Of a DNA stretch of 27,854 nt, positions 1-7,236 are shown one piece after another; the stretch's first letter is position 1, and every line of letters starts with the position of its first letter. Origin of the DNA: Pirellulaceae bacterium (GTDB lineage Bacteria > Planctomycetota > Planctomycetia > Pirellulales > Pirellulaceae); assembly GCA_022448645.1 (NCBI GenBank), contig JAKVBZ010000073.1:1-27854 (forward strand), in the 5' to 3' direction. The position numbers were made by a program, and so were the translations under genes. The notes under the pieces are model-generated. The model saw only the letters and a program-made list of their open reading frames with translations, made no database searches and was not told the origin of the DNA.

Positions 1-140
1 ACTTCGTATTCCTGGGGATCGGTTCTGTCGGGAAGTTCGGGCTGCCGAACCCCTTCCGATACCCACGCGCGGAAACACACGGGACGAATGAACTATGTGG
101 CCCGCATCACGGTCACCTCGGTGTGCCGACACGATATTAA

Positions 141-558
141 TTACTGCCTTCGCAGCACAAACACCCGGCCCGACTCGATGGTGCCAATCGGCAGCATCGC
201 CTTGCCATCCTCGACGGCACACGCGAACGGCTCAACACCGTTCTCGGTGACCTCATACGCCGTCACCGACTGCAGGAACGGTGGCTTCCAGACTGGTAAT
301 GGCTCGGTCGCCGTAAAACCGGTAGGAAAGGACGCGACCACGCGCCGGTCCGGCACTCCAAATCTGACCTGGCTTCCACTGTTTCTCATCCATGTTGATG
401 AGAAACGCATCGTCCTGAAACTTTTTTGTCGTGAAATCGTCGACGTACTCGAAGGTATGGTTAGCGTCTGGCTGAATCTCGATACCATGATTAGCGCCGA
501 AGATGCATGTGGTGAGCACTAAAAACACACAGATTGATTCAAGCATCCGTCGCAGCAT
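141..558 (-). pseudogene. Frameshifted and shortened gene for a small exported protein
   Basis: Two overlapping reading frames on the minus strand look like halves of one product. The 5' half opens at the ATG at 556-558 behind GAGG and begins with a Sec-type signal peptide (MLRRMLESICVFLVLTTCIFG). It continues with a plausible stretch containing YVDDFTTKKFQDDAF, then SAGPARGRVLSYRFYGDRAI. That frame then turns to nonsense and stops at 253. A frame offset by one carries a convincing tail, LPVWKPPFLQSVTAYEVTEN through GTIESGRVFVLRRQ, ending at the TAA at 141-143. Joining the two needs one frameshift somewhere around 300-360. From memory, planctomycete proteins with this kind of start and end are longer, so an internal deletion is also likely, but I could not align them. 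I do not know the function. The gene lies downstream of the sialidase on the same strand, so it may once have belonged to the same transcript. Confidence 0.6.
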
Positions 559-560
559 TG

Positions 561-707
561 TTATTTCCTCGATTGAGTTTTAACTGGCGTGATGGACAGC
601 CACGAAGGATTCACTTCCAGAAGCGGCACACCAAGGTTCGTATGATTGACCACATTCGAACACCGATTGTGTCGTTGGGGGATTCTCGTTTCAAGCACCG
701 TAGACAT
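561..707 (-). CDS. Possible 48-residue ORF between the sialidase and the broken gene
   Basis: An ATG at 705-707 opens 48 codons that end at the TAA at 561-563, only two bases before the ATG of the frameshifted gene. The product begins MSTVLETRIPQRHN and contains GVPLLEVNPSWLSITPVKT. No signal peptide, membrane segment or known motif is visible, and there is no strong ribosome binding site upstream. The tight spacing to the next start and to the sialidase stop at 731 would suit translational coupling. It could equally be chance, or the tail of a decayed gene. I do not recognise it. Confidence 0.2.
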   Translation of the reverse strand: MSTVLETRIPQRHNRCSNVVNHTNLGVPLLEVNPSWLSITPVKTQSRK

Positions 708-730
708 CAAATCTCATAGATAGGCACATC

Positions 731-2386
731 TCAATGTTTGAGGAGCTCATCAATGGCAATCTTTTCAAAGATCAGATGGGCTTGGCTGCCTTCGTAGACG
801 ATGCCGATGTAATGGTTGTCAATTTGCGTCATGCTCGGATATCCATTGCCAAGACCTTCATCTAAGAGCAGGTGATATTTTTTCGGCCAAGTCATTCCTT
901 CGTCAAAACTGACTTGGATCGTTTGATGTGACCGTTCGACTTGGACATGACAATTGGAAAACAGTAGGATGCTGACCGGCTTGCCATCGCGCTGTGTGTT
1001 CACCCGAATTAGGCTTCCGTTGCACCCCGATTCAATCAGATCCTTGCGATGCGTGCTATGAGGTTGCCAGGTTTGGCCTAGATCTGAGGAGTGGAACACG
1101 GAACGAAGTTTCATGGGTCGCATCGAGCGGGCATTCAGCAGGAGCGAGCCGCCGGCGAGCTCCACCACCTGGCATTCGCCACAGCCACGAGCCTGCGGGG
1201 AACCCATTTTCCACGTCGCCCCGTGATCATGACTGACAATCACGCTGGCAAAGGCAGTCTTCGTCTTATCGGGATTGGCTAGGTCATCTTCAGCAATTCC
1301 CTCCACCGGTAGGACCAACGTCCCGTCGCGGAGCGTGATTCCAGCCTGCGGCGAGGGGGCCAACAGAATCCAATCGGGTTGTTTAAGCTGGCGGGTCAAG
1401 TTGTCAGGACTCGACCAGGTCTTCCCATCGTCTCGTGAATGAACCATGAGCATTTGCGCGCTTTTCCCGATTTCGTAGCCACGATCGGATCCTCCCACCG
1501 CCCATTGGTGGTGGCCCAATTTTCCCCACATCCAGACAGCTGCACAAAAAACATCTCCCGTGGTGCGATCCACCACGATTCCCGGATCGCTACAGCCGTT
1601 CCGATTCGGTGGTAGGCCTCCGTATTCCTCCATATCCATGATGACACGCACCGGTTCCCAGGTCTTTCCACCATCGGTGCTGCGACTGAGACCAATGTCG
1701 ATGTCTTCCTGCAAGTCGCGACGCTTGGTCCGGCGCAGATCATACACGCACAACAGCGACCCCTTGGGCGTAGTTGTCAGCGCCGGGATCCGGGAGGTAT
1801 GCACGCCATCGTCGTACCGCTGGCGGAGCGCGAAACCGATCCGTTTGCGCACGCCAGGCGAGGCATCGCTCGGTTCGACTTGGCCGACCGATGTGTCAAT
1901 CTGCGTACAGCGGGCATCGACCTTGTGAGAGAGTTCGGCTGTCTCTCGAAGTCGACAAGACAGCCAAAAATAGTTGGTCCCTGGCGCCAACAGACGATCA
2001 CCCCGGAACGTCACCTGAGCCGACGTTGCCGCTGGTGATCCGAACGGTACGGTCAGCTCCGCAAGTACTGCCCGCCGGTCGCCATGGTAGTTCTTGCCAT
2101 TGCGCAGCGCGTCCAGGTCGTGTGGGGGATGTCGGTCGGAAAAGAAGAGCTCAAGGTGCTGGATGTCGCTGAGATCGTCCGTACCGTCCAGAGAGAATGT
2201 AAGCGAGCGCACGCGCACTCCCGGTTCGTCAACCTCGATCGCCACCGTCACCAGCGGATTGTGCTCATTGCCGATCAGCACAGGATGAACACGCTGGCGG
2301 CTGACGGCCTGCAATCCGTCGTCGGCAGCGGCCATGGTTCCACTGATGCAAAGAATGGCGAACGAGAGGGTCAATAGAATTCGCAT
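731..2386 (-). CDS. Exported exo-alpha-sialidase (GH33-like, BNR/Asp-box)
   Basis: This 551-residue protein should release terminal sialic acids from glycans outside the cytoplasm. Residues 1-20 are a Sec signal peptide. Residues about 25-180 resemble the beta-sandwich N-terminal domain often fused to planctomycete sialidases, and the six-bladed propeller follows. The first arginine-motif appears as SRIP at 198-201, a variant of the usual (F/Y)RIP. Five Asp boxes of the S-x-D-x-G-x-T-W type lie at about 236, 317, 385, 433 and 493. Likely catalytic groups are Arg199, an acid/base Asp in the EDIDIG segment near 228-230, Glu404 (GECQVVEL), Arg420, Arg485 and the nucleophile Tyr516 (GNGYPSM), with Glu532 (YEGSQ) close by. 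These residue roles are inferred from family pattern. The start is the ATG at 2384-2386. No transporter or sialic-acid catabolic gene is in the window, so use of the released sugar cannot be judged here. Confidence 0.93.
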   Translation of the reverse strand: MRILLTLSFAILCISGTMAAADDGLQAVSRQRVHPVLIGNEHNPLVTVAIEVDEPGVRVRSLTFSLDGTDDLSDIQHLELFFSDRHPPHDLDALRNGKNYHGDRRAVLAELTVPFGSPAATSAQVTFRGDRLLAPGTNYFWLSCRLRETAELSHKVDARCTQIDTSVGQVEPSDASPGVRKRIGFALRQRYDDGVHTSRIPALTTTPKGSLLCVYDLRRTKRRDLQEDIDIGLSRSTDGGKTWEPVRVIMDMEEYGGLPPNRNGCSDPGIVVDRTTGDVFCAAVWMWGKLGHHQWAVGGSDRGYEIGKSAQMLMVHSRDDGKTWSSPDNLTRQLKQPDWILLAPSPQAGITLRDGTLVLPVEGIAEDDLANPDKTKTAFASVIVSHDHGATWKMGSPQARGCGECQVVELAGGSLLLNARSMRPMKLRSVFHSSDLGQTWQPHSTHRKDLIESGCNGSLIRVNTQRDGKPVSILLFSNCHVQVERSHQTIQVSFDEGMTWPKKYHLLLDEGLGNGYPSMTQIDNHYIGIVYEGSQAHLIFEKIAIDELLKH

Positions 2387-2546
2387 GGAATTGTGTATCC
2401 GTGGTTTGTTGTCTGTGGATTATGCCCTGTTGATGGTTAATCTACCAGCCTCAGAACGCCCAATTACAACCCGATTTTTCAGCGAATTTCATGTTACACC
2501 TGGACAATAGATTGAACACTTAGCCAGATACAAGACTTGCATACAT

Positions 2547-2783
2547 TTACTCTGTATCGCGTTGTGGGTCCCACCAACTCTTCAAACGCTGCTCGAGTTC
2601 GGCTTGGACATCCTCAAGATCCTCGGTTCCAGCCAGATTGTTTGACTCGTTCGGATCGTTGGCCAAGTCAAACAGCATCTTTTGCGGAAACGCGACCCGG
2701 TCATTTTTTGTCGGCATCACACGGTTAGTTTTCCGTTGTCGCAACCGGTCGCAGGCCGGCCAACTATCGTCGTTCTGGAACCA
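2547..2783 (-). pseudogene. C-terminal relic of a sulfatase
   Basis: The last 78 codons of a longer open frame read like the end of an arylsulfatase-family protein (PF00884). The best part is the segment MLFDLANDPNESNNLAG, followed by an amphipathic helix and the ending RLKSWWDPQRDTE. This matches the L-(F/Y)-D-L-x-x-D-P-x-E-x-x-N-L-A signature near the C-terminus of many sulfatases. The segment about WFQNDDSWPACDRL, 35 residues upstream, also fits. Nothing upstream shows the C-x-P-S-R formylglycine motif or the rest of the roughly 450-residue enzyme. Farther 5' the frame is only the shadow of the cytochrome P450 gene. I read it as a truncated remnant with no function. Planctomycete genomes are very rich in sulfatases, which makes a relic plausible. 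Confidence 0.7.
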
Positions 2784-2829
2784 TTGGGGTATGACCCTGA
2801 ATGAGCTTCTGTTCGTGTTGTGACACCGG

Positions 2830-2943
2830 TTACTTTCTGTCGCCCAGTGGGATGGCTGTCCCTGAAAGAACTTTCTGTGTCCAGCGCAACGATCCCAACG
2901 CTGGTTTTTTGAGATCAACGGCCTTGGAACGCAGTCGTAACAT
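2830..2943 (-). CDS. Possible 37-residue ORF downstream of the P450 gene
   Basis: An ATG at 2941-2943 opens 37 codons ending at the TAA at 2830-2832, about 25 bases beyond the P450 stop. The product begins MLRLRSKAVDLKKPALGSLR and is rich in lysine and arginine. I recognise no family. There is no clear ribosome binding site. It may be a chance ORF or a scrap of whatever gene once lay between the P450 and the sulfatase. Confidence 0.12.
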   Translation of the reverse strand: MLRLRSKAVDLKKPALGSLRWTQKVLSGTAIPLGDRK

Positions 2944-2968
2944 TTCCGCAAAAGAGATTGCAACCGTA

Positions 2969-4213
2969 TTAGGCTAACGCCATTTCCACCGGCCACTCTC
3001 GGATCAACCGTAATCCCAGTTGTGTTGTCCAGGTTGGCTGGTCCGTCAGAGAACGCACAACCAGTTTCCGGCAAGCGATCTGCCGAAAGGCAATCTGTGC
3101 TTCTAGCCTTGCCAGGGGTGCACCGAGGCAAAAATGCGGACCGCGTCCGAAAGCCACATGTTTATTGGGACTCCGTTCGATGTCAAAGCGATCCGCGTTT
3201 GGAAATTGGGCTTCATCCCGATTGGCGGCGCCCAATAGCAAGATGACGGTCTGATCTTGTTGGATTTGACAGCCGTGTAACTCGAATGGTTCTCGGGCGC
3301 GCCGCACACCACGAGGTACCGACGACTCATATCGCAAACACTCCTCCACTGCCGGCTCGACCAGTCGATCCACGTCCGCCTGAAGCTTGGCCAGCTGATC
3401 CGGATGTTCGCTCAACAACCACATACCATTGCTTAACAGCCCCACGGTCGTATCCTGACCCGCAATAAACAAGAATATGCACATGGCAAATAATTCATCA
3501 CGAGTTAATCGATCCCCGTCTTGCTCGACTTGCAACATAGCGCTGATCAAGTCGTCGCGAGGATCAATCTGTCGCTCGTCAATCAGCGAATCAAACAACT
3601 TGGTCAATTGGTGTAATGCTTTAGCCGCAGTTTCCACAACTTGATTCAACTCCGGTCCTCCCGCAGCACTGAAACTCATGATGACATCTGCCCATTGTTG
3701 AAAATTGTCTCGATCTTCATGGGGCAGACCCAGCATCTCGCAAATCACATAAGCAGGTAAGCGGGTACTGAAATCTTGAACAAAATCAACACGACCTCGC
3801 GAAACAACATCCTCAATCAATTCCTCAACAACACGCTCGATCATTGGTCGCAAACCTTCAATCATGCGAGGTGTGAAAGCCAGGCTTACCAATCTGCGAC
3901 ACTGCGAGTGACGCGGCTCGTCCATCGGTAGCATCCAGGTGTTGATGTGCTCTACAAGCGGACGTGCCAATTCCCGGTTCGCAGGCGAAAGCATGTCAAA
4001 GTACAGGCCGCCTCGATTGGCAGATAACCTGGGCTCACTGAGCAGCGCAAAAACATCTTCGTATCGAGTCGCCAGCCAGCACTGCAGGGGCTCGCACCAA
4101 TGCACCGGATCGGAAGACCGCAAAGTATCAAACAATGCGTAAGGATACGTAAGCCGTTGGTGAACAAACGCTAGATAATCTTCGGTTTGGGTAAGACCTG
4201 TCTTAGTACTCAT
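2969..4213 (-). CDS. Cytochrome P450 (bacterial soluble type)
   Basis: A complete 414-residue P450 monooxygenase with no signal peptide, so it acts in the cytoplasm. Diagnostic elements are all present: H-x-x-x-R at 102-106, the I-helix oxygen-binding motif AGQDTT at 251-256, E-x-x-R at 291-294, and the heme loop FGRGPHFCLG at 355-364 with Cys362 as the thiolate ligand. Length and motifs fit the bacterial class I group that accepts electrons from a ferredoxin. No ferredoxin or reductase is in the window, and the substrate cannot be inferred. I chose the ATG at 4211-4213 (MSTKTGLTQ). A longer frame starting at a TTG at 4247-4249 would overlap the gene relic upstream. The ribosome binding site is weak. 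The relic's stop codon lies only 17 bases upstream, which suggests the P450 was the second gene of an operon and may have lost its original promoter. Confidence 0.95.
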   Translation of the reverse strand: MSTKTGLTQTEDYLAFVHQRLTYPYALFDTLRSSDPVHWCEPLQCWLATRYEDVFALLSEPRLSANRGGLYFDMLSPANRELARPLVEHINTWMLPMDEPRHSQCRRLVSLAFTPRMIEGLRPMIERVVEELIEDVVSRGRVDFVQDFSTRLPAYVICEMLGLPHEDRDNFQQWADVIMSFSAAGGPELNQVVETAAKALHQLTKLFDSLIDERQIDPRDDLISAMLQVEQDGDRLTRDELFAMCIFLFIAGQDTTVGLLSNGMWLLSEHPDQLAKLQADVDRLVEPAVEECLRYESSVPRGVRRAREPFELHGCQIQQDQTVILLLGAANRDEAQFPNADRFDIERSPNKHVAFGRGPHFCLGAPLARLEAQIAFRQIACRKLVVRSLTDQPTWTTQLGLRLIREWPVEMALA

Positions 4214-4230
4214 AAGTGATTGCTGCTGCG

Positions 4231-4573
4231 CTAAAGGTAATGTTCGCAAGTTGCCATACCTGGCTCGTCAATGGAATCATCTTCGGTGGCAATCCACAAC
4301 AATGAAGCAAATCGTCTTGCCTTGATTGCCAGGCAAATGGCATTGCCGATTTTACCTGTGCGAATCATTTCGACTACTGCAAACATCGGATGTAGAAGCT
4401 CAGGATAGCGATATTGGATACGACGACCACTCGTCGTATCCGTCGCATGACGTCGAGCCGGGTCGATCGCAGATAGGTAAGGTACATTGAGGACGTCCTC
4501 GACGGCATGGAAGTTCATAATACTTTGCACAGAAAACCCCAGGAGCAAGATGTGGCCGTCAACTTCCAAAATT
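4231..4573 (-). pseudogene. 3' fragment of an AAC(3)-type N-acetyltransferase gene
   Basis: About 114 open codons on the minus strand end at the TAG at 4231-4233. The reading contains VDGHILLLGFSVQSIMNFHA, then VEDVLNVPYLS, and near the end MIRTGKIGNAICLAIKARRF. This order (a glycine-rich strand, a short helix starting F/H-x-A-E, then a helix with GxIG) matches the C-terminal third of aminoglycoside 3-N-acetyltransferase-like proteins (PF02522). A stop codon at 4588-4590 cuts the frame upstream, and no N-terminal half is recognisable further 5', so I call it a truncated relic. The family is usually about 260-290 residues. Members in environmental bacteria often act on unknown amines rather than drugs, so no resistance should be inferred. 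Family assignment is from motif memory and is moderately secure. Confidence 0.5.
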
Positions 4574-4900
4574 CGAAAAAAGGAGAATCACTTTCACAGA
4601 ACGTTAGGCTACTCCGGTGACCTTGTATCAGACCGGTTGCCGCGTCGCCCACTCTAACCCAAGAGCAAACAAACAACTGGTTACAGCTGTCATGATTCAT
4701 CTTGGAAACTAGGTCGATTTTACCTATAGTACTACAGGACCCCACCAGCATGCATAGCCTTCCACTTACTGCGGATTCTTTCTACCGCTTATTCTAATTC
4801 CAGTTTTTTTATACCACTTGAGCCAACGCCCCTTGCATCTGGTGAACATCACCAGGTGTCAGTCAACAGAACAATCTGACTGCATTGAAGGAGTCATGCT
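4574..4900. other. Intergenic region upstream of the solo DUF1501 gene
   Basis: These 327 bases hold no ORF that looks coding on either strand. The segment about 4770-4820 is AT-rich, with a run of seven T, and would suit a promoter for the gene at 4901, but I see no convincing -35/-10 pair. The left part may hold scrambled 5' sequence of the acetyltransferase relic. I could not recognise any of it in translation. Confidence 0.4.
4888..4893 (+). promoter_or_regulatory. Ribosome binding site of the solo DUF1501 gene
   Basis: AAGGAG lies seven bases before the ATG at 4901-4903. It fixes the start, and rules out the nearby out-of-frame ATG at 4896-4898. Confidence 0.8.
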
Positions 4901-6352
4901 ATGCACCACGAAGAATTTCTAAACCGATTGCCCCACTTTAGTCGCAGGTGGGTTCTAAAAGTGGGTGCTGTCGGACTTGGATTTGGCACAACAAGTTTGG
5001 TCGCTAGAAGGGCTACTGCCGACGAGTCAAACGCTGTGGCACCATTCCCTCCTTCTTCTAAACCTCCACGGTCGGTGTTGTTCATCTTTCTGACTGGCGG
5101 GCTATCCCACCATGACAGTTTCGACATGAAACCCGAAGCTCCCACAGAAATTCGTGGCGAGTTCCAACCGATCGCGACACGTACCCCTGGCTTGCAGGTT
5201 TGCGAATACTTGCCTGAGTTGGCCAAGCGAAGTGAACAGTACGCCTTGCTCCGTTCGATGCATACCGCCAGCAACCAACATGCAAAAGCATGTCACATGA
5301 TGCTGACCGGACGGCTTGACTTTCCACCCGGTTTTTCTGTCAACAAAGCACCCAGTCAGAACGAATGGCCGTCCATGCCGACGGTGGTGACTTACGCCTT
5401 ACGTAATCAAAAACAAAAAATGCCACTTGCCGCGGTGTTGCCGCAGCCAAATATCAACGAAAACAATCAATTTCGACCTGGCCAATACGCAGGCCGCCTG
5501 GGAAAACAATGGGAAGCTTGGCACATTGACATCGCAGCAGGTTGCCCCTTGGGCAACGGGGCCTGTCCCGAGTGCTTTCGTTTCGATGGTTCCAATTTCC
5601 AACATGGTGCCCAACGCGTCTTCGAAACACCGACGTTGCAGCTTCCCACCGGAAGTTACCCACGACTGGACGGCAGGCTTTCGCTGCTTGACGATTTTCA
5701 AACATCCCAACTAGCGTCCGTTGGATCGGTGTCAGCACTCGATACCGTACGCGAGCAGGCCATCTCCGTTTTGGCCGATGAACAAGTCCGTAAGGCTTTC
5801 GGTGTAGAAACCGAAGACTCCGCCACCGTCGAACGCTACGGTGCCAACAAATTCGGACTATCGGTACTCATGGGAAAACGCCTCATCGAAAGCGGTGTCC
5901 GTTTTGTCCAAGTCAACCTAGGGAAAAACTCGTCGTGGGACACACATCAACGCAATTTCCCTAGTCTGAAAAACAACCTGCTACCTCCCTTCGATCGCTG
6001 CATCTCCGCGTTGCTGGATGACATGAGTGCCAGCGGACTTCTTGATGAAACGTTGGTGATCGTGGGAGGCGAATTCGGACGGACACCTAAGATCAACAAA
6101 AACGGTGGGCGCGATCACTGGGGACCGGTCAACACAATGTTGTTCGCTGGAGGTGGTGTATCTGGAGGAACTATCCATGGCGCCTCCGACCATATCGGTG
6201 GAGAGCCCACGGATTTCATTCAAACTCCAGAAGACTTGGCTGCTACCATCTACGATACCTTGGGAATTCCGCAAAACGCGACTTGGCGCGATTTCGAAGG
6301 ACGACCGCACGAAATCTACCACGGCCAAAAAATCAAGGAATTGTTTGCGTGA
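4901..6352 (+). CDS. DUF1501 family protein, Tat-exported (solo copy)
   Basis: A 483-residue member of PF07394, a family with an alkaline-phosphatase-like fold whose reaction is not established. A twin-arginine signal SRRWVLK at 14-20, followed by a hydrophobic run, predicts Tat export, consistent with folding around a cofactor in the cytoplasm. Family landmarks are the early strand FLTGGLSHHDSFDMKP (63-78), a WDTH motif (346-349), GGEFGRT (389-395) and GRDHW (403-407). The candidate metal or phosphate-site residues are the His, Asp and Glu in these motifs, by analogy with the superfamily. It differs from the two other copies in the window, which have HRGWDHH and GRDHHP, so it is a separate subgroup. 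Unlike them it has no PSD1-type partner beside it, and it lies on the opposite strand. A strong ribosome binding site supports the start. Confidence 0.94.
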   Translation: MHHEEFLNRLPHFSRRWVLKVGAVGLGFGTTSLVARRATADESNAVAPFPPSSKPPRSVLFIFLTGGLSHHDSFDMKPEAPTEIRGEFQPIATRTPGLQVCEYLPELAKRSEQYALLRSMHTASNQHAKACHMMLTGRLDFPPGFSVNKAPSQNEWPSMPTVVTYALRNQKQKMPLAAVLPQPNINENNQFRPGQYAGRLGKQWEAWHIDIAAGCPLGNGACPECFRFDGSNFQHGAQRVFETPTLQLPTGSYPRLDGRLSLLDDFQTSQLASVGSVSALDTVREQAISVLADEQVRKAFGVETEDSATVERYGANKFGLSVLMGKRLIESGVRFVQVNLGKNSSWDTHQRNFPSLKNNLLPPFDRCISALLDDMSASGLLDETLVIVGGEFGRTPKINKNGGRDHWGPVNTMLFAGGGVSGGTIHGASDHIGGEPTDFIQTPEDLAATIYDTLGIPQNATWRDFEGRPHEIYHGQKIKELFA

Positions 6353-6378
6353 AACGCACGACGCGTGACCGACAAACC

Positions 6379-7089
6379 TTAGTCCGTTAAATTCTTGATG
6401 CGAATATTGCGCCAACGCACTTCCAGTGGATCTTGGCGACCACCTACCCCGTGGACCTGCAAGCCGACGAAACCCTCGGCCGTACAGTCGTCGTGAAAGT
6501 CGGCACGCAATTCCCCGTTGAGCCACGTTTGAATGTGATCGCCACGGCAGACAACTCGCACCGAATTCCACTCACCCGGCTTATATAACTTCTGCCCTTG
6601 CTTACTGAATGCCTCCCGATCGCCACCCTTGAGCCCGGGATACAGCCAACCTCGTCGTCCCTCATCGTAAATCCCCGAACTCCACATGCGCTGAGATTGA
6701 TTGGGGTCAATTTCACATTGATAGCCGTGTACTTGACCGGCTGAGATTTTCACGTCATTTCCATCGACTGTCACGGTTGTGTCCTGACCGTACACAGTAC
6801 TCCGAAATTGGACACCCGAATTAAGTTCCGCATCACACTTGAATTCGTACTCCAACACAAAATCTCCATAATCGTTTTCGGTACAAAGAAAGCTGTTGGA
6901 CGTATTCGGTACCGATTGCCCAATAATGGCGCCATCCGCGACACGATACTTCGCCGTCCCACCATGCTGCACCCATCCCGTGAGGGATGTGCCATCAAAC
7001 AAATCGACAAATTGGTCGTCCGCCATGACAGGGACGCTCATAACACAAAACAGAATCACAAGTTGGCATTCACGGTACCTGGCGAGCAT
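6379..7089 (-). CDS. DUF1080 protein, putative 3-keto-disaccharide hydrolase, exported
   Basis: A 236-residue protein with a Sec signal peptide (1-23, cut near VMADDQ) and one PF06439 domain, a concanavalin-like jelly roll. The opening FVDLFDGTSLTGW (27-39) and the later YEFKCDAELNSGVQFRS and GEWNSVRVVCRGDHIQTWLNG segments are typical of the family. Some members hydrolyse 3-keto-glycosides made by sugar oxidoreductases. Others are only known as carbohydrate-associated domains, so the activity here is inferred. The start is the ATG at 7087-7089, with GGAG eight bases upstream. It converges with the DUF1501 gene, leaving only 26 bases between the stop codons, and diverges from the alcohol dehydrogenase gene. 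Confidence 0.93.
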   Translation of the reverse strand: MLARYRECQLVILFCVMSVPVMADDQFVDLFDGTSLTGWVQHGGTAKYRVADGAIIGQSVPNTSNSFLCTENDYGDFVLEYEFKCDAELNSGVQFRSTVYGQDTTVTVDGNDVKISAGQVHGYQCEIDPNQSQRMWSSGIYDEGRRGWLYPGLKGGDREAFSKQGQKLYKPGEWNSVRVVCRGDHIQTWLNGELRADFHDDCTAEGFVGLQVHGVGGRQDPLEVRWRNIRIKNLTD

Positions 7090-7236
7090 GTGGTTTTCTC
7101 CATGTAGGTTGGATATTCATATAGCACTACCATAATACATTTTACTGGCGCTTGTGAATCACTCGTTGATTGATAACAATTCCCTGTCGACTCAACGACA
7201 CGTTTGTATCAGCACCTAGCGCTAAACTAGACCACC
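7090..7236. promoter_or_regulatory. Divergent promoter region of the DUF1080 and alcohol dehydrogenase genes
   Basis: This 147-base gap separates two divergent start codons and must hold promoters for both. On the right side there is a short perfect palindrome, TAGCGCTA (7217-7224), 12 bases before the dehydrogenase ATG. It could be part of an operator, but eight bases is close to chance. GGAG for the leftward gene is at 7098-7101 (read on the minus strand). The rightward gene has no clear ribosome binding site. Confidence 0.45.

Noticed and set aside
88..522. A 144-codon plus-strand ORF opposite the frameshifted gene
   Set aside because: The minus strand has the signal peptide, ribosome binding site and natural residues; the plus-strand product is Thr/Ser/Arg-rich noise antisense to it.
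4231..4573. Reading the AAC(3)-type fragment as a drug-resistance gene
   Set aside because: Only the C-terminal third remains, and family members in environmental bacteria have varied or unknown substrates.
6353..6378. Possible shared terminator in the 26-base gap between the convergent DUF1501 and DUF1080 genes
   Set aside because: No stem-loop with a T run can be drawn in or around the gap; the same holds for 8449-8475.
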